The notes beneath the pieces were generated by a model. It had not been told where the DNA came from. It saw nothing but the letters and a program-made list of their open reading frames with translations, and searched no databases. The position numbers and the translations under genes were made by a program. 64,000 bases of DNA from Spirochaetales bacterium (GTDB lineage: Bacteria; Spirochaetota; Spirochaetia; JABMQR01), in contig JAGYPA010000012.1 in the NCBI GenBank assembly GCA_018399255.1, positions 22,832 to 86,831 of the forward strand. The letters are read 5' to 3'. How positions within the stretch are numbered: position 1 is the first letter of the stretch; every line of letters begins with the position of its first letter. Positions 10,462 to 19,388 of the stretch are shown here, in pieces.

Positions 10462-11224
10462 CTGCAGCATGCATGATTTTTTTTCAGCGCCGCTTATCTT
10501 CGGGCATCGCGGATACTCCTCTCTTGCACCGGAAAATACCCTGTCTGCGTTCTCTCTCTGTGCAGAAAAGGGAATTGCCGGAATAGAGCTCGATGTTCAG
10601 TTTTGCAAGTCCGGAGAGCTGGTTGTCTTTCATGATTTCACCCTTGAGCGAATAACCGGTGCCGCAGGAAACATCTCTGATATCAACTATACGGAATTAC
10701 GCAGCTTTGATGCAGGAAGTCACTTCGATTCCAGTTTTTCCCACGAGCGTATTCCGCTTCTCGAGGATCTGTTCAAGGAATTCGGATCCCGCTTTCATTA
10801 CGACATCGAACTGAAAGACAAAGGTAAAAAGGACAATGGACTGGCTGGAGCGGTTTTGGAATTGCTTCGGAAGTACTCTCTGGAATCATTTTGCCTGGTA
10901 TCTTCTTTCAATCCGTTTCAGGTCAGAGCCTTCCGGAAATCTTGTGCAGGCACTATTCCCACTGCTGTCATTTATGCTGATACGCCAAAACTGCCGCGCT
11001 GGCTGCGCCACGGAAAAGGCCGCTACGTTGCCGGATGTTCAGCACTGAAACCTCATTATTCCCTTATTACCGAGGCTGTGATACGGCGGGACCATCAGAA
11101 AAGGGGATTCCCTGTTATAGCGTGGACTGTTGATGATCGTGATGAAGCCGGACGTTTGTCAGCTCTTGGTATCGATGGAATTATATCCAATGATCCGGGT
11201 AAGCTTTGCGGGGTGTTTTCATAG
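10454..11224 (+). CDS. Glycerophosphodiester phosphodiesterase
   Basis: A 256-residue GDPD-family TIM barrel. [12 protein letters not shown] near the N-terminus, ELDVQF, and [10 protein letters not shown] carry the catalytic histidines and acidic metal ligands. The C-terminus has [13 protein letters not shown] and DGIISNDP. It hydrolyses deacylated phospholipids to glycerol-3-phosphate and an alcohol. No signal peptide is seen, so it resembles the cytoplasmic UgpQ class. The ATG overlaps the nfo stop by 8 nt (ATGAGTAG), so the two are translationally coupled. An ATG at codon 6 is an alternative start. Confidence 0.9.
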   Translation: MSSCSMHDFFSAPLIFGHRGYSSLAPENTLSAFSLCAEKGIAGIELDVQFCKSGELVVFHDFTLERITGAAGNISDINYTELRSFDAGSHFDSSFSHERIPLLEDLFKEFGSRFHYDIELKDKGKKDNGLAGAVLELLRKYSLESFCLVSSFNPFQVRAFRKSCAGTIPTAVIYADTPKLPRWLRHGKGRYVAGCSALKPHYSLITEAVIRRDHQKRGFPVIAWTVDDRDEAGRLSALGIDGIISNDPGKLCGVFS

Positions 11225-11234
11225 GAGCCTGATT

Positions 11235-12770
11235 TTACCGGAGCAAACTCAGCATATAATCGGCTGCTATTTCTCCAAAACGTCTTAATGAGGCTGCAGC
11301 TGCACTATTACTGTCAAAGTCAGTTCCATTTGCCGCCAGAATCCCACTATCTCCAATAGTATCTCCACTTTCAAGATGGAATGCCCTGACTTTGCCTTTA
11401 GTTGTTGCGATATACCCGGATCCGCTTTTCACCATTGAGGTAATACCCGCTGTTCCAACCACGCCAACGCTAACCAGATTATCGTAGGTTCTCTGCATCC
11501 GCTCAATTACTTGCTCTTCAGTGTAATCTGTCAGACTGCCGTTATTAAAGGCATCAAGAAAAATCGGACTGGCTGTGTATCCGTCATCCTGGATCATCTC
11601 TATCATTCGCTCTAATCCCGGATGGGTCTGGATCAACCTGCCGCTCGCATCATATTCCAACAGGGATAGAGCCAGCCTGTTTCCTGTTATGGATGATACT
11701 ATAGAGTAAGAAAAATTCAAACTGACAGCTTCTGCCGCTTTCTTTACTTCTTTGAGCATAGGGTTATCGGGGCCGACCGCTTTTTCAAGCTTGCTGACAG
11801 GTCCCGACAGATCAAGAAAAAAACTTACAGCACCGTCCCCCCTGAATCCCGGATGATCTGTGCTGAACTGAATTTGTCCATTATTGCCGGTTATCAGAGT
11901 TTTCTGCGTAAGCCGTATTTCACCGCTGGAATTCTTAATGGGAAATTCCGCCACAAAAACTGCTCCGGGGATTTTGGTGGCAAACAGCCCGTCGCCACGG
12001 GTCAGCTGAAGAGTTATCGTCCCTGATGATTTATCTGAGGCAGTTTCCTGAAGCCTGAAGTTTTCAAGAACCTGAAGAACTTTATTCATGGTTTGAATAT
12101 ACTGGCCTGCTGCTGTGGCTAAAGTTGAAACATGTGCCTGAACGGCCGCTTCGAGATATAATCGTACAGCAGTGTAGTCATCTTTACGGCTCAGAGCGGT
12201 TTCAGCCTGCCGAAGGGGCTGATCTATAAGCTGGGCTGCACTGCGGGCCGATTCAATATTTTCCCGTACAAGCTCGCTGATTACTTTCCTGTCGGCCTGA
12301 GCAAGCAGGTGAATGGTAACTTCCGATTCTTCGGTTACCGTTTCAATCTCATCAATAATTGTCAGGGTAAGCTCGGGAACTGCATAGGTATCAAAAAGTT
12401 CCTGTTTATATGATTCAGTGACGGAATACCTCAGAAACGATGAAACCTCGGTAAGAAGATCCTCTGCTGCCGCTGCACGGGCTGCTTCATCATCTCCGCC
12501 GTTATCGGTTCCTTTTCCGGTAAAATAGAGCAGCTGCAAATTACCTGAAGGTGTCTGGAAAGTCCAAAGCGGAACTCCTTCAATATTTGCCTTATAAGTG
12601 TTAATCAGCGTTGAGCATGCGGAAAAAAACATGACTATAAGCACTATACAGACGATGAGGATTTTGTTTTTTTTCTCGGTAGTAAAAAAAAATAATCTCA
12701 CGATTCTTTCCACCCTGCCTTTGAATAACAAGACCCTTCTGAATAGATTATGTTCTAACGGGGTAATCAC
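11235..12770 (-). CDS. Predicted lipoprotein with LPP20-like N-terminal region
   Basis: A 511-residue protein not assigned to a specific family. A hydrophobic helix ending in a lipobox (VMFFSAC, Cys near residue 53) indicates a lipoprotein. The region after it (YFTGKGTDNGGDDEAARAAAAEDLL...) resembles LPP20/FlgO-type envelope domains where small repeated Ala-rich helices follow an FTGKG-like strand. The listed GTG start overlaps the upstream stop by 4 nt (GTGA). The pre-signal stretch is unusually long, so a later GTG (for example one preceded by GGAAAG) could be the real start. It probably acts with the upstream beta-barrel-like protein. The function is unknown. Confidence 0.65.
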   Translation of the reverse strand: MITPLEHNLFRRVLLFKGRVERIVRLFFFTTEKKNKILIVCIVLIVMFFSACSTLINTYKANIEGVPLWTFQTPSGNLQLLYFTGKGTDNGGDDEAARAAAAEDLLTEVSSFLRYSVTESYKQELFDTYAVPELTLTIIDEIETVTEESEVTIHLLAQADRKVISELVRENIESARSAAQLIDQPLRQAETALSRKDDYTAVRLYLEAAVQAHVSTLATAAGQYIQTMNKVLQVLENFRLQETASDKSSGTITLQLTRGDGLFATKIPGAVFVAEFPIKNSSGEIRLTQKTLITGNNGQIQFSTDHPGFRGDGAVSFFLDLSGPVSKLEKAVGPDNPMLKEVKKAAEAVSLNFSYSIVSSITGNRLALSLLEYDASGRLIQTHPGLERMIEMIQDDGYTASPIFLDAFNNGSLTDYTEEQVIERMQRTYDNLVSVGVVGTAGITSMVKSGSGYIATTKGKVRAFHLESGDTIGDSGILAANGTDFDSNSAAAASLRRFGEIAADYMLSLLR

Positions 12771-14146
12771 CAGGTTGGATGCAAAGTTACACCCATAGCG
12801 GCTGAAAACGCTGTATGCACGGGAACTATGCCCTCTGCAGTGTATAACTGCTCAAACCTCCCTTTAAGGAACACCTCACATTCACCAGTGAGAAACCATG
12901 ATCCACCGGCACCGAACCGATTGCCTGAAACAAAGCCGTCAGATACCGGCGGTGTCTGGTTCCAACTTATCAGGTACCCGAAAATAATTCCAGCATCGAG
13001 CTGCAGCCTGAATCTGTCAATAATTTTCCACCCCGTGGGATTTAAGCGACTTCCAGGAATAATCCGGTAGGCATAACCGACACCGCCTAGAACGGCAAAA
13101 CTCGAAGCATCATGCTTCAGCAGTGCTCCAATGCTTCCCTGCATGCGCAATCCAGTACTGAATGAGGGGTTGATGTTGAAAAAAGTCCCCACAGCGCCGG
13201 TTCCTATTGCTATTTCTGCGGATATTTCAATGTCCGCGACTGCTGCGGGTGTAACCGCCATTCCTGGTACAACCGTGCTGTCAGCGTAGAGAATACGGAG
13301 CTCTGCCGCATGGTTTCGATCCATACCAATGTTTGAAGTCTGGTCTGGCCCGGCAGGTAACGGAATTGTCCGCTGAACCTCTGCCAGGCCAAGTACAGCT
13401 CCGGATCCTGTGGAAATCTGGTAAAGTGAGCCTTCCGCTCCGGCTGCCTCAGATTCTGAAAGCAGCATCCATGCTGATCGATTAAAGATTTCGCTGATTT
13501 TCAGCTGCGGGCCGGGAAGCGGCAATTCAACAATCAGGGATGATATTCCATATCGCAGGTTCTTCACAGCCCGCCTGACTGCTTCCTCAGAACTGATGCC
13601 CTGACCCAGAAGACCAAAAGAACGCTCATAACCAATTTCTTTGCCGTCAGCATTGAGCAATGCCGAAAGCTGCACCTCAGCCTGAAACAAAAAAGTGTCA
13701 ACGGGAGCTGCTTCACTGGTTTTAAGTATTTGAGGGACTGTTTCTACCGATATATCTGTGAGAAAAAGAGTCAGCAAAAGCTGGTTTTCAACGATTGTTT
13801 TTGTCTGAACATCTTCAGCAGAATCGGGATAGTCAAGAGATACTTCAACAAATCTTGCTGCTGCAGCAAGTGCATCCTTAAACTCTTTGCCAATCTCAGA
13901 GACTGCCAGGTCTGCCGCAATTCGATAAAATTCTGCTCCGGCAGATGCTCCATTATCAGAGAACAAGTCCGGTATTGCAATCTGCACTACAGCCGTCGGT
14001 TTCACGGGGAATTCGAGCGTCCTGTCGATAACACCTTGCGTGTTTTCTGCCGCATGAATACTTAACGGAAGGATTATCAGGAAAAAAAGAGCCTTGACCA
14101 GCTTGCTGAGGGCGATTATGCAGGTATTCCTGAATCTGCAGTGCAC
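12767..14146 (-). CDS. Exported hypothetical protein with beta-barrel-like C-terminus
   Basis: A 459-residue protein with a signal peptide (hydrophobic KALFFLIILPLSIHA). The N-terminal half contains an LPP20-like helix-strand region. The C-terminal ~170 residues show alternating amphipathic strands rich in Gly and aromatic residues, ending in the aromatic W (GVTLHPTW), as in outer-membrane barrels. The GTG start directly follows the pepT stop and has AAGGAG six bases upstream. It is coupled to the downstream lipoprotein by a 4-nt overlap. An outer-membrane location is inferred and no specific function is claimed. Confidence 0.6.
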   Translation of the reverse strand: MHCRFRNTCIIALSKLVKALFFLIILPLSIHAAENTQGVIDRTLEFPVKPTAVVQIAIPDLFSDNGASAGAEFYRIAADLAVSEIGKEFKDALAAAARFVEVSLDYPDSAEDVQTKTIVENQLLLTLFLTDISVETVPQILKTSEAAPVDTFLFQAEVQLSALLNADGKEIGYERSFGLLGQGISSEEAVRRAVKNLRYGISSLIVELPLPGPQLKISEIFNRSAWMLLSESEAAGAEGSLYQISTGSGAVLGLAEVQRTIPLPAGPDQTSNIGMDRNHAAELRILYADSTVVPGMAVTPAAVADIEISAEIAIGTGAVGTFFNINPSFSTGLRMQGSIGALLKHDASSFAVLGGVGYAYRIIPGSRLNPTGWKIIDRFRLQLDAGIIFGYLISWNQTPPVSDGFVSGNRFGAGGSWFLTGECEVFLKGRFEQLYTAEGIVPVHTAFSAAMGVTLHPTW

Positions 14147-15448
14147 TTACTGCTCCTTGCCCCACAATAAAATCAGTTCCCTGATCATCAGGGCTGCTTC
14201 AGTCATGACTGACAGTGCAGCCCATTCATACCGGCTGTGATAGTTATGCCCACCGGTAAAAATATTCGGGGCAGGAATTCCTTTCTCACATAATCGAGCC
14301 CCATCTGTGCCGCCGCGGATAATTTCATGGTGAAGCGGGATGTCAAGGTTTGCTGCAGCTTCGTCCAGTTTCTGCATAACTAGCGGATCTGCAGCTATAT
14401 GCTCCCGCATGTTCAGATACTGCAGCTTATAGGACAGCGTAACCTGGCCGCCGGGATAGAGGGCTTCCAGAGCTTCAGCCATGCTTTCCAGTGCTTTCCT
14501 CCGTCTCGTTATTTGATCAAACTCAAAATCCCTGAGATAAATCGTGACCTTTGCCGATTCTGCGGTACCGGATATTTCCAGAGGGCAGTAATACCCGTAT
14601 CTTCCGTCTGTCGCCTCCGGGCTTTCTGTCCGGGGCAGCATAGCAATAAAGGAACTTGCCATGGTAACAGCATTTACCAACCGGCCGCGGGCTGATCCCA
14701 GATGATACATGACTCCAGTGAATGTTATGTCTACTTTTGCTGCATTGAAGCATTCAGCTTCGACATGCCCCCGTTCACTTCCGTCCATGGTATAGCAGCA
14801 CCGGGACTTAAGCTTTTCGACAGGAAACAGATCCATACCGGTTCCTGTCTCCTCGTCCGGGGTAAATATCAGTTCTACTGCACCGTGCTCAAGTTCGGGA
14901 TGCTGCATGAAGTATTCAGCCGCGGCCATTATCTGCGCAGCTCCTGCCTTGTCATCGGCCCCCAGCAGAGTGCTGCCGTCTGTGGTTATCAGGGTATCTC
15001 CGACATACTTGAGCATTTCAGGATTATCTGATGGAGAAAGAACCCACGTGCTGCCCAGAGGGATATCTCTACCATCATAATTATCAATAACATTTGGATT
15101 AACATTCTTTCCGCTCATATCGCCGGCAGTATCGACATGTGCCATAAAACCAATTACCGGAGCAACCTTGCCTTCAGGAAGGGTTGACGGCAGGCGGGCT
15201 ATAAGATAGCCGTGTTCAGTCAGTTCTAGATCGTTGATACCGATCTGCTTAAGTTCCTCCTCAATAATGTGCAGGAGTTCCCATTGCCCCGGGGTTGTCG
15301 GCTTATCGGTTCCATGGATATCTGACTGCGTATCTATCCGTACGTATCTGAGAAACCGTTCCAATATGGACTGTTCAAAAGCTGCTGTTTCTTTCTCTGT
15401 CATTTCCTTCTCTGCTGTTTCTTTCTCTGTCATTTCTTTCTCTGTCAT
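14147..15448 (-). CDS. pepT: Peptidase T (aminotripeptidase)
   Basis: An M20-family metallopeptidase of 433 residues from the ATG at 15448. The core begins ILERFLRYVRIDTQSD, as in PepT. Zinc ligands lie in FMAHVDTAGD, LLGADDKAG, FTPDEETG and the C-terminal GGHNYHSRYEW, and RGGTDGARL is the M20 signature. It releases N-terminal residues from tripeptides. The ORF track starts 28 codons earlier, but AGGAG stands 8 nt before 15448. The first 20 codons are a 15-bp tandem repeat giving (M/A)TEKE units, absent from normal PepT. These also encode the tail of the upstream regulator in another frame. Confidence 0.92.
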   Translation of the reverse strand: MTEKEMTEKETAEKEMTEKETAAFEQSILERFLRYVRIDTQSDIHGTDKPTTPGQWELLHIIEEELKQIGINDLELTEHGYLIARLPSTLPEGKVAPVIGFMAHVDTAGDMSGKNVNPNVIDNYDGRDIPLGSTWVLSPSDNPEMLKYVGDTLITTDGSTLLGADDKAGAAQIMAAAEYFMQHPELEHGAVELIFTPDEETGTGMDLFPVEKLKSRCCYTMDGSERGHVEAECFNAAKVDITFTGVMYHLGSARGRLVNAVTMASSFIAMLPRTESPEATDGRYGYYCPLEISGTAESAKVTIYLRDFEFDQITRRRKALESMAEALEALYPGGQVTLSYKLQYLNMREHIAADPLVMQKLDEAAANLDIPLHHEIIRGGTDGARLCEKGIPAPNIFTGGHNYHSRYEWAALSVMTEAALMIRELILLWGKEQ

Positions 15449-16160
15449 TCCCAAGCTCCTGCAGGTATTCAGATCCGGTATTATTTCCAGAATGCATAAT
15501 GCTATCCTGATGCAAGGTTCTAAAACTTTCAAGTACGGGTTCTGCAGTTATTGGTAATAATTTTACTTCCGATTCAGCAGGTCGAAATTGGCACAATCCC
15601 AGCATTACTGCCAGGCGGGTCATATCAGCAAGATTGGAGCTCCCCGTTTTCCGTGAAATATTCCTATGATGAACATCCACTGTCCCTACGGATATTTTCA
15701 GTTCCATGGCAATTACCTTTCGGCTGAAACCCATACAAAGCCGTTTGATCACCTGAATCTCCCTCACTGTCAGCTTATATTGTATATCAGCCAATAATTC
15801 AGGAATTACACCTTCAGCAATTTTAACCCCGTCATGTTCGGAATCGAGGAGGGCATAGTATATCTGATTAAGCGGGGCTATCGATTTGAGATCAGCTGCC
15901 CTGAAATTTTTTCCCCGCACCAGTAAAATCCAAATAGTCGGGTTGAGAGAACGAATCCGACTGACCAGCACACCGGCTCCGACTCCCATTTGATTCAAGT
16001 CGATTATCACCAGCCTGATTGAGCGATCCCCGGCATGATCAATGAGAACCTGATACTGAAAAGTACAGCAAACAAGTTGGGCCGCCCAATTTTGATCAAC
16101 TATCCCCTGAAGTAATCGTCTTACCGTCCGCCGTCTGGAGAAAACCACTACTGGAATCAT
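15375..16160 (-). CDS. LuxR/NarL-type regulator with degenerate receiver domain
   Basis: A 261-residue protein. Residues 1-120 look like a receiver fold (LVIIDLNQMGVGAGVLV holds the acceptor-like Asp), but the N-terminal acidic pair is replaced by SRRR, so phosphorylation is doubtful. Residues ~130-190 are a LuxR helix-turn-helix (LTVREIQVIKRLCMGFSRKVIAMEL...VGTVDVHHRNI). The C-terminus is low-complexity NDRERN, encoded by the 15-bp repeat shared with the start of pepT, with a 74-nt overlap. SD is AAAGGAG 6 nt before the ATG. A GC-rich hairpin precedes the SD. It probably heads the unit regulator-pepT-envelope genes. Confidence 0.8.
   Translation of the reverse strand: MIPVVVFSRRRTVRRLLQGIVDQNWAAQLVCCTFQYQVLIDHAGDRSIRLVIIDLNQMGVGAGVLVSRIRSLNPTIWILLVRGKNFRAADLKSIAPLNQIYYALLDSEHDGVKIAEGVIPELLADIQYKLTVREIQVIKRLCMGFSRKVIAMELKISVGTVDVHHRNISRKTGSSNLADMTRLAVMLGLCQFRPAESEVKLLPITAEPVLESFRTLHQDSIMHSGNNTGSEYLQELGNDRERNDRERNSREGNDRERNSSF
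15389..15448. repeat. 15-bp tandem repeat (four units) coding in two overlapping frames
   Basis: Minus-strand units of ATGACAGAGAAAGAA: two exact copies, one variant (ACAGCAGAGAAGGAA), one exact copy. Because 15 is divisible by 3, gain or loss of a unit keeps both the pepT frame (MTEKE) and the regulator frame (NDRER) open. Confidence 0.9.
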
Positions 16161-16166
16161 CTGCTG

Positions 16167-16211
16167 CTCCTTTAACAGATTTTTCCCGCCCTGCTGCCGC
16201 AGGGCGGGAAA
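16167..16211 (-). promoter_or_regulatory. 5'UTR hairpin and conserved leader block before the LuxR-type regulator
   Basis: TTTCCCGCCCTGC (16182-16194) and GCAGGGCGGGAAA (16199-16211) form a perfect 13-bp stem with a 4-nt loop. On the minus strand it is followed by GGGAAAAATCTGTTAAAGGAG, which leads into the Shine-Dalgarno. It is not a usual terminator because no U-tract follows. A near-identical block and another hairpin precede the gene at 17983. Confidence 0.55.
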
Positions 16212-16306
16212 GTCATATGAGACACAAAAACTTTTTTATTTTTCTCACTTTTTCCGGCTTATCAAGACATGCTTAAATAGGAATGCACCGAATTCTCTGG
16301 TTTTTT

Positions 16307-16312
16307 ATTATA
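16307..16312 (-). promoter_or_regulatory. -10 box upstream of the LuxR-type regulator/pepT unit
   Basis: Perfect TATAAT on the minus strand, about 100 nt upstream of the GC-rich leader hairpin. The -35 is not clear. Confidence 0.35.
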
Positions 16313-16388
16313 CATCCTGCATGATGATTAATAAACAATTTTCTGCTAAAAAATGGTACCAGCTTCCAACATACGCGCTCCATCTTTT

Positions 16389-17237
16389 TTATAATTCGTA
16401 GACTTCAATCATAGTTCTCAGCATATCTATCGCCTGGTAAATGGCAAAAACTCCCAGGATTATTCCAGTACTGACCGGGTTAAGCTCCATCGATGTCGCC
16501 ATCGAAATAACTGATGTTGCCAGTGCATAACTGACTTTCGGTTCAGAGGCAACATCTTTGAGCCACTGCTCGAACGTTTCCATGGTATCCCCGCCGAATT
16601 TATAATAGCGCCAGATGGCCATTACGGTTACGGCCACAGCTCCTGCAGCTACGCTTACAGCTGCTGCTGCAGAGATTTTTCCAAAAATCATGAATTTCGG
16701 CATGAATGCATAAACGACGGCGGCAGTCAGAAGCACAATACTTCTGGCTACAAGCTGCTGCATATCACGCATGAAATCTTCCTTATACTCTTCCTTGAGT
16801 TCCCGGGATCCTTCATCAATAATCCGGTCAAAGTCTTTTCGTACTGCATCAGCATCGGTCAGCAGCTCATTGTACACTTCAGCTGGAAGCAGCTGCCGTG
16901 CCCGTTCAAGAACTTCATCAACATCGCCGGTCACAGCTGCTGAATAGCTGAAAGAAAGATATTCCAAACCTTTCTCCTCATTACGGAGTCCGGCTATTAC
17001 ATCTTCCGGAGCTATCGATTCCCCGAAGCCCGCGTCCCTTGCAGCTGCCTCCTGCTCAAGATGCGGTGCTATAGCATCCCACTGGTCAATAATAACAGCC
17101 TGCATTCCTTCTTCCATAATCTCCTGCGAATAGCCTGCCTCATGAACATTTCCACCTGCAAGAGAACATCCTGCAAGAGAAACTGCCAACAGCAGACTAA
17201 GACTCTTTTTGCCGAATTCTGCAACCTTTTTCTTCAT
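16389..17237 (-). CDS. Predicted lipoprotein with C-terminal hydrophobic hairpins, unknown function
   Basis: A 282-residue protein I do not recognise. The signal peptide ends in the lipobox SLAGC. A helical acidic domain (30-150) follows. Then come at least three hydrophobic segments: LVARSIVLLTAAVVYAFM, AAAAVSVAAGAVAVTVMAIW, and SVISMATSMELNPVSTGIILGVFAIYQAI. A lipid-anchored protein with later membrane-spanning hairpins is an unusual architecture. The SD is AGGAGAG. It lies alone between the regulator and a small barrel-like gene. Pore-forming or membrane-remodelling roles are possible but are not shown by the sequence. Confidence 0.65.
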   Translation of the reverse strand: MKKKVAEFGKKSLSLLLAVSLAGCSLAGGNVHEAGYSQEIMEEGMQAVIIDQWDAIAPHLEQEAAARDAGFGESIAPEDVIAGLRNEEKGLEYLSFSYSAAVTGDVDEVLERARQLLPAEVYNELLTDADAVRKDFDRIIDEGSRELKEEYKEDFMRDMQQLVARSIVLLTAAVVYAFMPKFMIFGKISAAAAVSVAAGAVAVTVMAIWRYYKFGGDTMETFEQWLKDVASEPKVSYALATSVISMATSMELNPVSTGIILGVFAIYQAIDMLRTMIEVYEL

Positions 17238-17386
17238 ATTCCTCTCCTAACGAATTTGTATCTTCTGCGGCTTGGGAGAGTTCCTGCATAATCCCGGAAA
17301 GCGTATGCAATCCCGGGCATAAAGTAATAGTACCTGCCATTTTGCCGGCAGCCGTCCGGGGGCATAAACGGCTGGCCGCCAGTCCC

Positions 17387-17983
17387 TCAGGAAAAGCTCC
17401 AGGGTATCCATCCTAATACAAGACTTACCCGATAATCGCCATATCCAGGCACTCGCTCCTGTATGTAGTCCAAAGCATCCCCGAAAGTACCCAAGGGATC
17501 TCTTACAATCACTGATGGTTCAATATAGAAACCGTTAGACAAAACTAAAGTGTACCCGAAAACCATTTCCGTCATATAATGGTACTGCTGCTCCGGCAGT
17601 GTATCACCGATGAACCCGACCCCCTGAAACAGAGAAAGGCCGGTCCAGAAATTTCCGTTCCCCGGGTAGTATTTCAAAAGAATACCAATATCGAGGAGCA
17701 CATAATCATCTTCAGCAGCCGTATCAGTTCTGCTCCAATTGAAAACTGCAGTTATGGGCAAATCCATAACAAATCCATCCGTCACCTCAATCCTGGCTCC
17801 TCCCCGAAGATATAGATGATCAGACACAAGAAAGTCCCCTGCCCCCAGATCGGCAAACAGACCGAATTTGATTGCATCATCGCCAGGTGCCCCTGCTTCG
17901 GCCGGTACACTGCCTGCAGCTGAAGCTAATCCCCCGGCTGCTGTCAGGAACATGCACAAAACAGTAAATAATATTTGCTTCAT
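17387..17983 (-). CDS. Small exported beta-barrel-like protein
   Basis: A 198-residue protein with a clear signal peptide (cleavage near GGLASAAG). It then shows alternating strands typical of an 8 to 10-stranded barrel (DHLYLRGGARIEV, YVLLDIGILLKYY, FYIEPSVIV) and a C-terminus ending in aromatic residues (WIPWSFS). It is probably an outer-membrane protein of unknown function. The SD AAAGGAGGTGGAGG is very strong. The leader contains the same block found before the LuxR-type regulator at 16160. Confidence 0.65.
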   Translation of the reverse strand: MKQILFTVLCMFLTAAGGLASAAGSVPAEAGAPGDDAIKFGLFADLGAGDFLVSDHLYLRGGARIEVTDGFVMDLPITAVFNWSRTDTAAEDDYVLLDIGILLKYYPGNGNFWTGLSLFQGVGFIGDTLPEQQYHYMTEMVFGYTLVLSNGFYIEPSVIVRDPLGTFGDALDYIQERVPGYGDYRVSLVLGWIPWSFS

Positions 17984-18336
17984 AGCTAACCTCCACCTCC
18001 TTTAATAGATTTTTTCCTGCAGCAGACCCCCTGATCTATCCTGTTAATATTCTGCTGCTGTATTACCAAGGATAAGAATATGCCCTTCGCTGTCGAGAAA
18101 CAATTCCCAGTTTCAGGTATTTTATCTCCCCATTTACCATGAGAGGAATTTCATGTACCATAATAAGGAAAGGTTCTCATAAAATTGATCGCTTTGAGAG
18201 AAGCATACCTGTAACTTGCCTCAGGAATGAGAGTTTTCACTGTGTGCAGCTTTCCAGATTGTTAATAAGAACTGCCGCAGCCGATGGGTTTGAATTCGGC
18301 CATTTTTTGCAAATCAATGAGAAAAACGGAAATTAT
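17984..18336. other. Intergenic region, 353 nt, divergent
   Basis: It holds the leader of the barrel-like gene, including an 8-bp stem (GCAGCAGA at 18019-18026 with TCTGCTGC at 18051-18058). On the minus strand this is followed by AGGAAAAAATCTATTAAAGGAG. The rightward part includes a 66-codon upstream extension of the next ORF that looks non-coding. No RNA gene is recognisable. Confidence 0.5.
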
Positions 18337-19374
18337 ATGAAATTACTTAAGATTCTGGCAGGTATATGTGTGGTTGTGGTAATTCTGGCAGCTGCCCTGC
18401 AGATAACTGTCAAACAGGCTGCCTCCGGAAAAATTGAAGAAACGATAAGAACCCAGATTGAACAGATAGGGCTGAAAGAACTCACTTTCGGCAGTATTAC
18501 TATAGATTTACTTGACAGCAGTGCCGAAATTACGGATGTCTACTCTCCGCTCTATCTTACTGGTGAAAAAGTACCATTCGGATCATTCAGCGCACGACTT
18601 GCGGAGCTTAAGTTTTCCCTCCTCGATGCCGCTTCTTTTATAACCGGAGCCGATACTATTACGAAGGGCAGCATTTCATTTACCAAGCCCGTCTTTTCTC
18701 TGCTAGGAAATATTCCTCTGCAAACTTCTGCTGAAACAATTTCACTGGAATTTCAGGGAAGAGTAACTGCATCCAATATCTCACAAATCAAATCGGGTGG
18801 AATTGATGAACTTCTGAAGGAGGAGCAGACTTTTATAGTCCGCCTTGGAGAATTTTCTCTCACCAGTGCCGGAAATACACTGCTCCCCTCTTTTCTTGAG
18901 GGACTTAACACCAGAACCATGCCGGTCAGTGGTTTTGAAATAGCTTTTCTTTCTTCTGCCCTGCTGCCGGACCTGCCGATTACCCGGACTTTTATCAAGA
19001 AGGTCTCAAATAGTTCAGTCATGATCGATCCTAAGCAATTCTCACGGGTAGCCGCCCTGACGCTGCAGATGCTTGGCATCGATACTGATACACACGAAGG
19101 AATCAAGTCTGACGGTGTAGTCAGGGCTACCGCTAAAGGATCTGAACTGGTTATTGCGGGTCTGCTGGAGAATGATCTAGGAGATATTGACGTCTATGGT
19201 TTGGGGAAACTTGATTCAAAAGAAGCATCCAGCAGTATTATTAATGAACTCTCACTGGAAATAACCAATCTTGATGCAGATCTGTCGGAAATGATCGGAA
19301 AAAATTTCATCAAGATAACTCTGGATACACCTATCGAACTGAAAAAACTGATTCATGGTGTCTATACTTTTTAG
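18337..19374 (+). CDS. Exported or membrane-anchored hypothetical protein (AsmA-like appearance)
   Basis: From the ATG at 18337 the product is 345 residues: one N-terminal membrane helix (LLKILAGICVVVVILAAALQI) and then a mainly beta domain with an amphipathic helix (SGKIEETIRTQIEQIG) after the membrane. The layout, with a helix followed by long beta sheets listing lipid-facing residues, resembles AsmA/DUF748-type periplasmic proteins, but no diagnostic motif is seen. The 66 codons upstream in the ORF track are rejected because they lack a signal and read poorly. GGAAA precedes the ATG. Confidence 0.55.
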   Translation: MKLLKILAGICVVVVILAAALQITVKQAASGKIEETIRTQIEQIGLKELTFGSITIDLLDSSAEITDVYSPLYLTGEKVPFGSFSARLAELKFSLLDAASFITGADTITKGSISFTKPVFSLLGNIPLQTSAETISLEFQGRVTASNISQIKSGGIDELLKEEQTFIVRLGEFSLTSAGNTLLPSFLEGLNTRTMPVSGFEIAFLSSALLPDLPITRTFIKKVSNSSVMIDPKQFSRVAALTLQMLGIDTDTHEGIKSDGVVRATAKGSELVIAGLLENDLGDIDVYGLGKLDSKEASSSIINELSLEITNLDADLSEMIGKNFIKITLDTPIELKKLIHGVYTF

Positions 19375-19388
19375 TACCATTAATAATT

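Noticed and set aside
16182-16211. Rho-independent terminator
   Set aside because: Stem is strong but neither strand has a following T-run; better explained as a leader structure.
18139-18336. 66-codon N-terminal extension of the ORF ending at 19374
   Set aside because: Precedes a normal membrane-anchor start (ATG 18337) and looks like non-coding leader.
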